From Undaria pinnatifida (Eukaryota > Sar > Phaeophyceae > Laminariales > Alariaceae): a stretch of 64,000 nt of DNA. Below, piece by piece: positions 20,701 through 60,925 of this stretch (position 1 is the stretch's first letter; each line of letters starts with the position of its first letter). The stretch covers positions 1,572,546 to 1,636,545 of the forward strand of contig JABAKD010000026.1 of NCBI GenBank assembly GCA_012845835.1. Reading direction: 5' to 3'. The notes beneath the pieces are model-generated. The model was not told the DNA's origin and searched no databases. It was given only the letters and a program-made list of their open reading frames with translations. Made by a program: the position numbers and the translations under genes.

Positions 20701-23700
20701 GCCTCCAGTTTAGTAGTTGTCTATTAATAGCCCAACGTGCGTAGGCATCAAGGGAACCATCTCTCAACTGCTGAAGTCTGTGCGCCAGCGACCCATAGAT
20801 TCCAATAAATTCGAACTATTAGCAGAAAGTCAGTATCACACCTTGAACCTGTCGTGCTGACTCTGCTTGATTACGTGCTTCGTTCGCGGGTCAGCAACTA
20901 CGAACTACGCAGACTTCTTGCGTTAGGCCAGACTTCTTGCGTACATGCAAAACCTGCATTTTCTCGTGCCTCGATCATACTACAGGTATGCATGTATGCA
21001 ACACGTGCACACTCACGTTTTTGGTGACAATACTTGGAATTATATTCTTGTAGAATCTATTTTTGCAGACGATATACGTATAAACTCATCACTAGATGCT
21101 CAGCTCCGCATCCTGTATGGAGGGAAGGTCGCATCCTGTATGGAGGGAAGGTATAGGTGTGGCTGCTCCAGTACAACACAGTAGTTATTCTACGGTATGA
21201 TACCAATAACAACAACAGTCCAATGTCTATACGTCGGCAAGGACAGGCCTTTTGTTTCGTATACTATCGCAAACGTGGCAGGCAATGGTCAGTTGGCGCA
21301 CGTGTTTCCAGCAAAATCTGCAAAAGGTAGCAAACACAACGCAGCGTGCTTCGTGCTTTTCGTTGGCATCTCTTCTTGCACTTGGTTGCTCGTGATCGTC
21401 TTACCCTGTTCACGAGATGGCGCAAGAAGTTGTTATATGTATTGCGGACTGCACCCATATGACATCTGGCATACCCCGCTCGCTGCGGAGGGCATGTGCC
21501 GCATCACAACAGGCTCACGAGGGGGCTCGCTCAACCCTCGTGCAACAAGGGAAACTCTCTCAACTGCCGTCAAGTTCTACCGCACGCAATTTAACAGGTT
21601 TTGAGCCTCGATTTCGCGCGGCGCAGGAAAAACAAAACAGAGGGAGTCGTATTATACGAGTAGAATAATAACATATATTAATAGGTCTGTCTGCGGTACG
21701 CGTCGCAAGTCCTTCAGCCCAGCACCAGAAGGCTTATTAAAAGTTGCGAATATCTGGGCGCGGGACACCAAGAATCTCGAGCTCGGGAAGGCGAACACGT
21801 GGAAGAGCCCACCGACATAATATTCCGAAGACAACAAGTACCTTATTCGAGTGATGCTACAGATATCTCGACCTGGCATTATGATAGCCACAATAATGGA
21901 CACTCAACAGAGGCCTCGAGAATTCAACGCGCTCAGGCACCCCACTCCAGCACCATGAACTCCCCTGTGCACAGCGTACCAGACACCGGCAGTGACAACG
22001 GTCAACAAGGTCAGATAAAAGAACAGTAACAAGCGGGAACCAGCTCAGCCATCGGCAATTGCGACAAAAAAGTTATATCCCACCGGTGTTGAACGTCGTA
22101 ATCTACGACATGACAGTCCCTCGATAGCGACGGGACAACGTACGACAACAGAGCTGCAAAAAACGCCTCTCAAACGGAGACTGTAGACAGTGGAGCACCA
22201 GAGAGTGTAGTGTTGGTGATAAGATATTGTAACCGATTTTACTTGCGGTGATTTACCATTGAGCATCAGATTAGCGAGTATAATGGACCTTTCGGTGTGT
22301 AGGGGTTTCCATCTATCATCTTCTGGGTTCTGGTATCGGGATTCGGGTTTGGGATCGCTTGTCTTTTCGTGCTCTGGAGCTAACGCACAACAACTTATTT
22401 CTCTCTCTCTCTTTCTAGCACCTGAATGGTGTTGACCAGCCCTCCTCAGGCCAAGGAGGGATAATTTCTGGTCAGTAGATCTTGCCTAACTTGAGCGTGT
22501 CTACCAAACACAGCTCCAATTGCACCTTCGCCGGCCATGTGACGGATCCAACCAGCGGAGTTAAGGCACACTACGGTATTCAGCGTTGTGGTTTAACTAT
22601 AAACAGGACATGTGTTATTATGTTCAACTTCAAGTTCAAACTGCGGATATACGCCACCGAAGGGGAGCCTTAGCGAACCCTACTCGTCAAGCACGAGAAA
22701 GCTTTTATGGGGCGTCGGAGCACGTTGACGAGGAAACTCGGCATCTCCAGAAACGCGCACAGACAGCATGTGTGCGGATTATGAGAGTTCGCCGCCGCTA
22801 TTTAACTCCAAAACGTGAGAAATAGCGAATCTCTGACAGCGCTTCTCGCGAAGCTTAAAAGCAAATTAAAGAAGGGGGGAACACTTGCACGAGAAACCCT
22901 GAGCGGCACAAATTTAAGGACCTAAAAAAGCCCCCCAAACCGGAGCCTTGGTCTAGCGGATAACGTCGACCATGGCGGGTAAAGTTGGCCAGGTTAGCGG
23001 ACAAGGTCGGCCAACGAGCGGGTTACCTCGAAAAAGTCTGTGATATGTTCATAATCAAGTGATGGCCACGAGCTTATTAGGCACGACAATCGAATACAAG
23101 TTGATCCAATTTTAATCGATGAAAGACTCCGAGTTGTTCCATGGCGACTTCACCCCCTCGCCGTGAGTATCAGTCGTGTCAGCGGGCTGCACACAAGCGC
23201 GGGACGCAAGTGATACCTATCAACAACGACTGCTGATGATGTGATGCTCGCCATACCCGGGTAGAACACCCGATCGAATGGACGGGTCTCCCCTCCGAGC
23301 TAAATATACTGCGAATTTGGGGTCGACCACGGCGTGCGTGAAGAAGCTAAACGTATTGGCATTGCGATATCATACACCTTGAATTATCGTGATGATTTCC
23401 CCTGGAAAGGTTCTGCGGGTGGTGCAAAGGCCATTCGTAGCGTTTTTCACGCGTTACGATGCGTCACAACATTCACTTTCTCTGGGACGTCCATGGTCTC
23501 GAGCTGTGCCCCGCGATTTTTCGCGAATTCGTCCATGTCCGGCACAAGATGCGCGCTAAGATATTGTTAGCACGTTTGGGCCAAAAGTATCAAAACTCAT
23601 GAAGCTCCTCGTAATTGGCGGACTATTAAATTCGTTGAAATCCTGTTGTTCTTTACAGTATTATTCGGAAAATGCGCACGCATGGGATTATTTATCGGGC

Positions 23701-24573
23701 TAAGCATACATCTTTGACTCAAGGCAGGGGTTCGGTGAGCTATGAGCTACAGAACAACCATGAAGTCAGGACCTTGAGAAAATAAATTGCACAACTACTA
23801 TTGTACTGTAGCATGCGTGACTACGTACAATGCCCCACCCCCGGTAACTATTGAAAGAAAAGATACGCAGTAATAATATGCGGTAATAACCCCCGCGCAA
23901 GAATCCTTACAGTAGTCGCGCGGCGCGGGGAACTCCCTGCCTTGTTTGGTGCTGTATGGAATCGAAGCATCACCCTTATTGCGCCGACACTCAGATCCCG
24001 GGGTCCCTAAGTACGGTTATATTTCTGCTCCCTTCTACGGTACTATTGCGCGTCTTGGTTTGCATCCTGGGAAGAGGCCAGCCTTTCCTTCGGTTCGTCG
24101 ATTCACGTCGGATTGTGCCAACCAAGATTACAGAAGCGTGCCCCTGGTGTGCACTTTCAGCTTTGAGGAGACCCCAAGAAAACCCGTACATGCCTGGAAT
24201 CGAATTAGGACCAACCGTTTTAAGGGCTCGAGGTTGGCCACTTCAACCACTCCAACCACGAGGGTGGTAGTGGTTTTTTCGTCTGGTATTTCCAAAGTGT
24301 CGGTATAATTACGAGACTGTTTGCAATTGAACGGGCACAGCACTATAAATACCAGGTATAAAAATATTTATACTATTATCCTCGTGATGGTTCCGTGAGG
24401 CTTCATTATCCGCCCTTGTGATTTATATGTGTTTGTCGGTATTTGCGTCCGACTTCCCGTTGCGCGCAGAAAAACACTTTCTCAGCTCTTGTCTGTCCTA
24501 CCAGATAGTATTTGCGCACATAGCACTAGCGCAGAAGTACGCATACTTCGTGTAATATTGCACAAAGTAAAGC
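17756..24573. other. No recognisable gene
   Basis: About 6.8 kb read on both strands. Frames are short and lack motifs I know; the longest (19418-19831, 137 codons) has no recognisable domain. Small features: a short C-run near 18550, a 22-bp tandem duplication (ATCCTGTATGGAGGGAAGGT) near 21107-21152 and a short (TC)n near 22400. The last few hundred bases should hold the promoter of the GMC pseudogene, but I cannot point to a specific element. Confidence 0.5.
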
Positions 24574-29063
<4,490 letters not shown>

Positions 29064-29239
29064 ACGAGTATGATATCTACCAACGACGTTAAACGACGCG
29101 GGCTACGATAGAGATGGCATTTTTGGACTGAACTGTTTTACTGACAGATTGAGGTACCACCCAGTATCGTTGGATTCCCTTTGTGTTCTACAGTCATTTT
29201 CGTTGTAAGCCTAAGGTATGGTGTTGTTTACCCTTTTTC

Positions 29240-29375
29240 TCAAAGTCGACGTCGGCGGAGAAAGCTTCACGCTGGGGTTGGTCGTGGTGGTCAACGCCAT
29301 ACAGCTTGGTTGCGGTGTGGGCCAGCGTGGCTTTTTTGCGAGGTACATGGCCCGAGTGCGCCTGTCGATAGGTAA
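29240..29375 (+). other. Conserved 3' flank of GMC copy A
   Basis: Sequence around GGCGGAGAAA, GGGGTTGGTCGTGG and GCGCCTGTCGATAGGTAAA is similar to the complement of 33905-34060, the downstream flank of GMC copy B. The inverted duplication therefore extends at least 300 bp past the stop codons. It may be 3' UTR; no coding frame is shared. Confidence 0.6.
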
Positions 29376-29720
29376 ATATTGACGAGCTTGGTTGCGTTTT
29401 TCCCACCCATGCTTCTTTGTTTTGCTGCGCGTATCGTTGTGTTCGCGTTTCCTTCCTAAACAGGATGCCGTATGAAACGCGCGTTACGTTTGGATCACCA
29501 GGCTGTGACGTGCTGACGTGTTTTACAGTAGCTTTGAGAGCAACCGCGGCTATGCTGTACGCTACACCTGGTACACGGTAGTTTCGTCACTTTCAGGGCG
29601 GCTTTTCTCAGCGACTCATGACACTAGTGAGTGGTGTGTGCCTGATATATGCTAAGATAGAGGTGCGCCAGTTGCTTTCTGGAGCTCCTCGCCTGAGAAT
29701 CTCTAAACCTTACTCACTCA

Positions 29721-29929
29721 CTCACTCACAAACTGCTGATTTTGACTAGATTGAACGTGCACCCTCTAGACTAAACCTCACTCATAAACTGCTGATTTAG
29801 ACTAGAATGAAAGCGCAACCTCCAAAGCTCACTCATAAAGTGCTGATTTTGACTAGAATGAAAGCACAACCTCTAAATCTCACTCACAAACGGCTGATTT
29901 TGAGTAGATTGAAAGTGCAACCCGGTGAA
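29721..29929. repeat. 51-56-bp minisatellite, four units
   Basis: Units start at 29721, 29777, 29828 and 29879, each beginning CTCACTCA(C/T)AAA followed by CTGATTT and ACTAGA. They have diverged slightly. The open frame through units 2-4 simply mirrors the repeat. Confidence 0.85.
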
Positions 29930-32900
29930 CAAACCCATGGCCTAGGGTACAAAACAAATCAGATGAAAAAAAAACGAATTTCCGACGTTTTGGAGTTAAT
30001 AATATACCCGTCATTCAGAAACGAAAAAGCCAAAAAATGCTACCTATATTGAAGCACGCATCGCCTGTCTATGTGTTTTGGGTATCGCGATATTCACCGC
30101 CGGTGCATCGGGTACTGCTTTCCTCGAACCACATACGTTTAGGTGTTTTTAGATCGAGGTACTGAGCCTCACGAACGAGCGGCCAAAACTCAATACCGCC
30201 CTGCCTGGTGTACCCCGCAACAACTTCCGCAATCGCAAGCTATGCGTCGCAGACTATGCTCGTTACGCTCGAAAAAAAAAGTGCTACTTGTGTGTAATCT
30301 CAACGACGCCTGTCACCTATAGCTACCGCCACACCTCGCTTTTGTCTCTTCGAACGTTTGGCGATGATGCAGGTCCGACTGACAAAGCCCGCAAACAAGG
30401 CAACCAAGTGAGCCGTTCTTTTCACGCAGATAATCGTAGGTCGGGGTTTACGAGACCGCGTGCAGTTTGCGAACGTGCAGCGGACCGCGTGTAAGGTTCG
30501 AAGGAGCAGCAGGAAAACTATCATGGTGTTCAAGCGGAGAGAGCTTGAGAAACCCTCAGTTTTACCAGGGGCTGGACTGTGCGAGTAGGAAGGTTATCGA
30601 TCTGACGCACGGGGGTGGAAAGAAAGTCCTTGGGAAAGGCACAGCGATTATTGGGGAACATTTTCGACTTGGGGGCGTGTGACGTTTGTACAGAGAGAGC
30701 CGGCCTTGTGGCCCGGATAGGCCATTTTTGTGTGCCCCTGAACCTCCTTGGGATATTTACGTGGCATTTTGAGCACGCACAGAAAGGGGAGTGGCACAAG
30801 AGCGCCCAGAGCTCATGGCACGTACGAACTACGATGGGTCGGAGTCAGCATTGTGTATATCCACGCAAGTTTTTTTGTTACTCCGCAGTGCTGTTGAAGG
30901 GTACAATCTCCTCCTTCGTCGTTTGCGATTTTTCCCTCCGTGATGACTACGAGTAAACATGAGGAACTGACTATATGGAGTTAAGTTGAATGTGTACTGG
31001 TACACGAGACGATACCGATCAATCAACCCAGACCTACCTGCAGGTGGTGCGAGGCATGCATCCTAAGGACCCGATATGGGTCAACGCTAGGGAAGTTGCA
31101 TGGCTGAAACTTTGAAAGCGGTCGAGAGAAGCTTCCTTTGTGGCGCGAACGTCGAGCGCTTCTTCCGTGTGATTGTTGTGTTCCAATCGATGTAATATAT
31201 CGCTGGCTACGCAAGTCGAATTCATAACACGACAAGCCGGACAACTACAGGCGACTTCTCGTGAGCACGGAGCGAGCAAACGCGCTACGTGGAGAGCTGG
31301 TTGCAAAGCACAGCGAACGCTATCGATGCTACCAGGTATCAATCACAATCAATGTAGCTGTTGATAGCGCCACCGAGCCAAGCAAGTGGGAATGGCCGAA
31401 ATAAGACCCACACAAGCGTGTGATTGGTGGCGGCGCGCTGGTGAACACTTGTTTATCAAACAACACAGGAAAAAAAAGAAAAAAAAACGTTTGCACACAG
31501 GATCAGTATTAACGGGAACAAAAAAAAATCGCAGATCGCGACAAACTAAACATAACATTTTCGCGAATCGTCATGTTTATCGCGAATCGTTACATTGAAA
31601 AGTTAAGACGAAGTCACCAAAACTTGGTGTCACAGGTTTGTGACAAAAGCGTGTATTGTTTCGAAAAACGTTATATAACGCCCATTTACAACTTTTTCCA
31701 CGGAGTATGTTAATAACCGAGATTTCTCGCAATCGAGAGGAAGGACCCCAAGACTGGCAAGTCGTGATCTGCTGATCTGGTGATCTGGTGAGGCCGGAAC
31801 TTGGAGAAGATAGAGTGGATTCCACAGGGACTCAAGGAAACACAGATTGCGGCACCCATGGACCTTGCTGCAACTTAAGAAATCTAGCTTGAAAAAACAT
31901 GCAGACCGCAGCACTTACTGCAACACGTGCGTATTCTCCAAGTGATCGGTGCCCCATACGTACGCAGCCACGTACACGTAACGTCGAGCTCATTGTTGGC
32001 GACGTACGCTGAACTGCTGTTGCCAAACGTTCTCCCTTTCACGATTCTACGGAGATTTAAGCGATACACGAAGCTTTCATTCACTGACCCTACGTCAAGT
32101 TGACCAAGACGCGCCATATATCATATGATAAACTGCGACATTGCAACGTGGTGCGTGCACTTACGCTCGGTAATATCGATCGTGACACCTAACCAATCAG
32201 CCCAGCGTTTGTTGAAAGGACCAACATGTGTGTGCACGATCCATGACCGGATTCCCACCACTAGAGCTGATTTTGCTGGTGGCCCATGCACGTTTCGTGC
32301 TTCCCCCTTGAACTAAATAAACTGCTCGTTCAAACGGGAAGGTATCGACCGCTCTCTGCACACTCATACCTGGTACAGCAAAGTGGAACAATGGAGCGGG
32401 CTCGGCTAACCTGAGGACGGCAACGCCAGGGTCCCCTCGTCATGCCAAGCGATCTGCGCAACCCGAAGAGACAAGAACGCCAACAAAATACGAAGTGCGC
32501 GACAGCTTGCCGTGTACGGCCGTGTTGGCTTGGCGTGTTACACACCTAACTACCCTAAAACGCATGTAATGAGTTACATCGGGTCCTGGCCGGGACGCGG
32601 GCAGACAATGATGAAACAAGTTTAACGACATCTGCCGACGTGTAGTCGAATAACTGAAGGTTTTACCACCGATCGCCGGAAATAAAAACACCACCAGTTA
32701 TCCGGTGGGGATACATAAAAACCAACGCGAACAAAAATAGATGTACGAGTGCGGTATGCATCGGCAGTTTTCAATTTCAGAAAAATGAACCCCGGTATCC
32801 CCCTTGTGCTCCCCTTCCCCTGCTTGAACGACGCTCTTCCCCGGAAGAGACGCGCGATCGGAGAATTACACGCATCTGGCAAAGATGAGTGTCGACTAGG

Positions 32901-33904
32901 CTGAAGCGCATTTTTCTATCTCACAGCTGAAGCGTATTCTTCATTCTTCTGGGGAGAGCAGCAAAACAACAACAAAAATCGGCGTCTTCACCGCACAGGT
33001 GAACTTTGTCACACCCTTCAAAACGAGAGTGCCGCCACGCCGACCAGGCGAGTGTGGTGTGGATTGGTGTGTACCCCCGCCCATCATGTAACAGTAAAAT
33101 CAACACTTACCAAGACCCGTTGCGCATAATGCCGGGAAAACGTTCACCCAGAAGGTCGCCCGCCGAATCGTTTCAAGCCGAAAATTGCACAGGAATACCT
33201 CAAAAACTAAACTTGCGTGAAGGCACGTGGATCCGACACCGATGTACACCGTAGTTTGTGCACGCTTGTGCATCGCTCCTTTATCAGGATGTTTGCAAGC
33301 TGCCCCGAAAACGCCCCATGAGTACGGTGCTGCACGAAAATACAGAATCTGAATCACAGCGGGCAGTCAAAAAACAAGCATCGTACCCCCGGCTGTTCAG
33401 ATAACACAAACTCATCCCCCCATGCTCTAGTGCCCTCCCCACAGAGTTTTTTTTCACTACACACACCAATAATCTACACATCCGGACAGCCCATTGCCTG
33501 AACGACCCGTTGAAGTTCCAGACGGGTTTCCCCGTACCCGCCAAATTATGCCAGTATGCAGTGCCGTATCCCGGGGTCATCGGTTGTACGCGCGAAAGAG
33601 CGATTCAGTTTATTGACTTGTTCGCGGACTCGACCAACCGGGCCTGCATCGTGGACAAAGTGCGGCGAGCAGGCAGGACGCGGTGCGGTAGAAGGCAGGT
33701 GACATATATATGGAGACCTTTAGTGCGCGTTCCTGAAGACGGTTGTAACACAGATTGTGCGGCGGAGCAGACCTGCGCAGGTGTACTCACAAGTGCGTTG
33801 CAGCGCAACTTCACAAGTTTTATTAGGGCCTCGTACTTCGGCAGCAAGTGTGAACGCAACGAAACACGTGGCACGATGTTAATGTGAACAACAGCGGGAA
33901 AAGA
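29930..33904. other. No recognisable gene between the convergent GMC copies
   Basis: About 4 kb with only short frames and no domain I recognise. It contains one degenerate gene-start module near 32845-32930 (separate entry) and A-runs near 31470-31530. Confidence 0.5.
32845..32930 (+). repeat. Gene-start module a (class II, degenerate)
   Basis: The leader CGCGCGATCGGAG then GGCAAAG precedes ATG-AGT-GTC-GAC-TAG at 32885. The leader matches modules b, c and f, but the peptide stops after MSVD. A duplicated 'CTGAAGCG' segment follows. Confidence 0.55.
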
Positions 33905-34060
33905 GAACAGCGTCCACGTTTACCAATCGACAGGCACACACGGGCCGTGCATACCACGCACAGTCGCACTAGCCCACCGCAACCACGATGGATAGCGCTG
34001 GCTGCCACGACCAACCCCGGCATTCACTTTTTCTCCGCCGAAGTCGAAGCGATGTGCTCC
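33905..34060 (-). other. Conserved 3' flank of GMC copy B
   Basis: Complement of the flank found after GMC copy A (29240-29375); shared blocks include TCGGCGGAGAAA and GGGGTTGGTCGTGG. It marks the extent of the inverted duplication. Confidence 0.6.
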
Positions 34061-34109
34061 AGACAATGGGCAGCTCACGTGTAATGCCATTCGTGGATAT
34101 GACATTTGT

Positions 34110-55894
<21,785 letters not shown>

Positions 55895-58800
55895 GTTTGC
55901 TTGTCACGTTCGTGTGTTCTTTTCGTAGCATGTACCACCGTAGTTCGAGTACCTCGTGAACGTCACAGTCTATCAAAAAGTGCGTTCTGCGTACCAAGCC
56001 AAAAAAACAGAGCACGAGGACGGCGACGGCGGCGAGGGCTACGAACTAGTAAGCACCCGTACGTGTATGGCACGCAGGTACGCGTGTACAGAGTAATACT
56101 CTACGATGCACAGACAAAAGTGCAGGTAAGGGGCAATTTTGGTCACTGAAATTCTAAAAATTCCCGTTTTTCAAGTAAAAAATGTGATATAATCAGTCTA
56201 CAATTTCTCCAGCGATTATTCTTCGTAATCGCTGAGAAGGTTTAGAAAAATCTCAAAAGTAAATCACAGCAGACAGCGCATGATGTATGATACACGGCCG
56301 AAAATACCTCTCACACACTGCCATACTGCCACCGCACTTCGTGTGCTCGTGTCCCGTGTGGGCCGAAGTTGTGTACTATTTGCGTCTGGGCCTGTCTAGA
56401 CCTGTAGTATACCTGTGAGCGTTGTGTTGCTGTTGCATACGCGGGTGTACCCTGTGAACAATGGAAGTAGTATGCGCTGCTGTACTCGCACTATACTCCT
56501 ACCTGTAGGTAGGTAGCATGCTGTGTATGCGCCGCCCGACAGCGTCGTACGATACTATACATACAGCAGTACAGCAGTAGTAGCTGCACTGCGACGCTCT
56601 ACTCTCTACTGCTGTACTCGTGAATACGTCCATCTGTACCTTGCGCACGGACGTGTACCGCTGTCAAAGACTGTCGTCCATTATTACCTTATTTTTTTGG
56701 TTTACAACTACCACGTATAGTAGTAAGAAGTACGTATAATCTAGCATACTCGTACCGTAGTTAAGAAGCGTGATAGTTTGCAGTGCGCGTGGTGCGCGTG
56801 GTTGAGTCAACTCGAAGCAGCTTGTAAGGGATTACCAGTCTCATGGATTGGCGTGTGCCTATCCGCTTCAGTAGGCCTTGGGCTCATGGGAATCGGTGCT
56901 CTATAGACTATAGGTCCAGCACTGCTGCAAAGTATTAATCTATATTTCTGCTCACGAGCAAACGCCCACACACAGGCACAGAGCGAAAGCAACTATAAAA
57001 TTGAAGCATCAGGTACCCGGCCATGAAGAGGCATGCACCCGGCTATGTAGAGGCGTTTCAGCCACAGGCATAAGCGACCTCGGTCGCTGCGCTTCCTCGG
57101 CAATCTCACCACAGTACATCATCATTGGCATGTTTGCCGTCCGACAAAATATATGCAGATAGAACAAAAGTGACAAGGAAAACAAGTCGTGTTAATATCC
57201 CCTTCGGGATCGAATCAATCGAACCCAGACGCGAAAAGTGCGGTTTGATCAACCTTGTACGAAGAGCGTGCCACAACCAAAGTATTGCCATGCTCCGCGC
57301 GTGTCGTAAATCTCTTTCCGTGGCACTTCGAACACGCCCTCTACCCCAGCCGCCCGGGCTTCTTCGAGTGGTCGATGCTGTAACCGTCATATCTTCAACA
57401 CTTTCCCCTCTTGATTGCCAAGAGCGTTAATTCTACTCTGGGCCTCTCGTAACAAGCTGTTGCACATACTGAAGCTCAACATTAGAGCGCATACACACAT
57501 ACGTCTGTACAACACCAGACAGCTAAATCCCAGGTACCATATTGTAGGTAGTGGTACAAATCATCACAAGGAAGCACCATGGAACAACGAATAAAACTGC
57601 AACACTGCCTACCCGACAAAAATATACACGAGCAACCAATAAAAACACACACAAAATGAGAGGAGCCATGCCGCGTCCCTCCCTAAAAAATCACAACAAC
57701 GCTAGAATGCAATGCGACATGCTCGTTGAATACATACATCCACGTTGAAAAAAGTACAGTCACGAAATGAGTGGAACCGTGACGCGTCCCCCCCCATGCA
57801 CCACAACAACAAGAAGCTGGAATGCGATGCAACACGCATGCTCGTCGGTTATTTAGATGCACTGTACTGCCGAAACTTGCAAGTATTCCTCAAAGTACGC
57901 CTGCCCAGCAGTCAAACAGCCAGCAATCAGCCCACAGCGCCTGCAAGGTTCACACGGACCTAAATCTCCCTGATAACTATTTCCCCCTCACCACCCCCAG
58001 ACCTAAAATCCTCTATTAATAGGCGATTATCACCATTACTACCTCAACTTCCATTACCATCCGCTTCGTGGGCTAGGGGCAGGGTGGATGATAGATGCGC
58101 TGCACTCGGCCCCGCCCCCTCCCCTGCCCCCGCCTTGAATTCCGCCATGCCACTCTCTTGCAGGGTTTAAGTTGGCTGGAAAAATGCCATCTCTACCAAC
58201 GCAGCCCTCCCCCCCCCCCGCGCGCTCCCATTCCAGCTCCCGCCGCGGCTCCCGCCCACGGTTCCCCCTCCATCTCACCCCCAGCTCACCCCCAGCCTCC
58301 GCTCGAGCCCACACTGCCGCTTCTTCCACATTTCTTCCAGCAACACGGAACGACCTGTCCACCTTAAGAAAACTGCTAGAATCCCGCGACAGCAACTCCC
58401 AAAGCATGTTGTCCGTTTCCTGTACAGCGAGCACAAACGACAAGATCAGGTCCACACGACGCGGTTGCACGATCAAGCCCACAGACGCGGTTGTTCACTC
58501 TGTGCCGACGTCGATGACTTATTGTGGAGATGGCAAAGGTCAAAAGCAAAAAACAAGCAGCGGCAAACAAAATAGCCATACACCCGGCATGCACACTGGA
58601 AGCCAACTTTTACAGCACTGCCGGTCAACGTTCACCCTGTTACTTGGCATATAGCCGTGATCGGCCTTGTAGACGATATTTGATAAGGCGATGGAAGGTT
58701 TATATATCAGGATCCCACCGTTAAACTTCCACGTTGGTCACCCAGCCTACTTCGGCGTCTGCTGGCCCGCTCTACGAATAAAAAAACGTATCTCCTCAAT

Positions 58801-60774
58801 TATCTGAGAAAATTTGAGGGCTATTGCAGCAACAGGACGTGTTTCTTTGATGAAAACGCGCAGTTCTCTGAAGGGGGAAATAGAGCGGGTTCGAACCGGG
58901 AAGGAGAAAAAAAGAGCAAATCCTCAATATTCACCTCCTCCGAGACAACCTTGGTCGCAATATAAAAAAATGACGCAACACTCTTTGAGATTGAAACAAC
59001 TTCCACCAAGGGCACGATTTGCAAGCTCGACATTGAAACGTGGGCTAAAAGGTTGCGTTATAACCGCACCTGTGTGTCACCCTCCGTATAGCTCTTACCC
59101 GGTGCATGAGCCCCTTCGACGCCGTGCTTTGCTTGAATAAGTGGAAGGGGAGAGATTGGCCACGATCGCCTTCAGCAGCAACTCCACGTACCGTAGCTGG
59201 GTGAAGGTGTTGTGTTACGTGTTGTCGACACTGAATAGTAACTGTCATGCTTCGAAATCAACGCAAACGGGGGGCATGATGAGCACGACTATTTGCACGC
59301 GATCTGGCAACCTTCTCCCGTAGGGCGTTGTCATGCAAAAGCTTCACCATCGCACCTCACAAATCGTTACGCATACCACCATGGTCACAGATATCAGATA
59401 TTTGGCGTCGAGACTGAACGCCTTTTTTAATATCTTTAAGAGCGGTTTCTTATCTTCATTGGCTCTCTACAACCTCTGGCAACGCTGCCGGTGCGCGTCG
59501 TGAAGCTTAACTTTCATTTTTACCCAACAACGAACAGCACGATCACATGCGTCAGTTCTTTGGCGTCGGGGCTCAATCCCTTAATGTTTGTGCACACACC
59601 ATCTGTAATATCATAAAGAGCACTTTCTTGTTTTTACGGGCTCTCTGCAAACCAGTGCACTTTTAAAAGGCAGCTGCTTGTTCTCTAGGCTCTCATCATT
59701 CGCTGCATTTGCCAAAAGGGCAGATTCTCATCTCGTTCCTCAAAACTCGTTGCCCGCTGTTCTCTCCATGCTCCTTGAGACTTATCTCTTGATGACGTCT
59801 ATCGATGCTGTTTGTTTCTTTCTATTTCCAATATTTTCGTTGTTGGCCAGCATGAACTGTGTTTCTTACATTGAGTTTCTTTCATGCCGCAAATAACTGA
59901 GCCTCGATTTTTTAACGCCACGACCCAAGCGAGTACAGTCGACCCCGCTTTAAAGACACACAACGTTGTTTTTTCGAGTGTCTTTAACGCGGGGAAGTGT
60001 CTTTGAGATTCCTGGGCCACTAACTCACCGTCCCCGGGGCCAACGTAGGCGTAGCATATGTCAAAAGGCGCGCATTCGCAGCAGGAATGCGACCACGAAA
60101 CGGTGTTGTTTGAAACCTACGACACAAGGTGATTTGAAGGCCGCAACTACTGCTGCTGTGCTCCAATACGTGCATATCATCGTTTGAATTTCCCTCTCCC
60201 ACCGAAACGCGGGAAGGGGTACAGCACGACCCACATAGTGTAATGTGTACGGTAGTGCGCTGGTGTTGTTGTAGGTTTGTATTATTGTTGAGGCGTTGTC
60301 CTCACGGTGAACATCACATCCGTTTTTGGAACTCTGATACGATACAGGCACAGGCCACCTGCCAAATGGAGACCAAACAAAACCACCCACACTGGGGACG
60401 ACACGATTTAGTCAAATGTCGGTAACGTAGACAACACCTGACCTAAACATCGGGAAAGTACACCAAAAAAGAGGACACCGCTCCTTCCCAAAGGTAAAAA
60501 CGAGGCAAACACAAAACAAATTATGCCACGTTACTAGCTAAACGAGATTTCACCCAAGACAAACAAAAAAACACCAAACAACGAACGCGGGCATCCAAAG
60601 TGCAGTTGTCCACAAAAAACACTACGCCGCCCACATGTCCCGAAGAGCCGTCTGCACCTTGCCCCCCTCCTTCGCTCTTCGCTTGACTTGAGTTTCATGA
60701 GTGAACGAATGCACAGTCTTGGAAAGAAGGTACGCCGTTTCGCTGTACTCGCCGTCTCTTCCGTTCGCGTACCT
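55895..60774. other. Mostly no recognisable gene
   Basis: Short frames only. A perfect 9-bp hairpin, CAGCGATTA/TAATCGCTG, lies near 56210-56235. A diverged tandem duplication of about 110-bp period (ATGAG.GGA.CC.TG.CGCGTCC) lies at 57653-57852. Overlapping frames at 58054-58654 on both strands are proline- or glycine-rich and unconvincing. The region just upstream of 55894 should hold the GMC promoter. Confidence 0.45.
59934..60010. repeat. Imperfect 17-bp inverted repeat, possible DNA-transposon end
   Basis: CCCCGCTTTAAAGACAC and GTGTCTTTAACGCGGGG form a hairpin with one mismatch, preceded by TACAGTCGA. Ends of the form CAGTCGACC..., next to a TA, occur in pogo/Tigger-type elements. A second end is not seen. 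Confidence 0.4.
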
Positions 60775-60777
60775 AAA

Positions 60778-60925
60778 GCTTACCATCATAGTGGACAAAA
60801 AATAGGACCCCTCCCAATAAAAACTCACCCATATAGTATATTACAAGTACCAACAACGCAGCTTGCAAAGATGAGTATTGACCTGGAATTCGTCGAACTC
60901 ACGGCTGACGTCCTTCAAATATTTT
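60778..60925 (+). repeat. Gene-start module i (class I)
   Basis: ATG at 60871 encodes MSIDLEFVELTADVLQIF, ending at CIK then stop. Full leader present (CTTACCATCATAGTGGAC, CCTCCCAATAAAAACTCACC). It is in tandem with module j, period about 137 bp. Confidence 0.8.

Noticed and set aside
58054-58654. Overlapping frames on both strands
   Set aside because: Proline/serine-rich on one strand and glycine/arginine-rich on the other, as expected from C-rich DNA.
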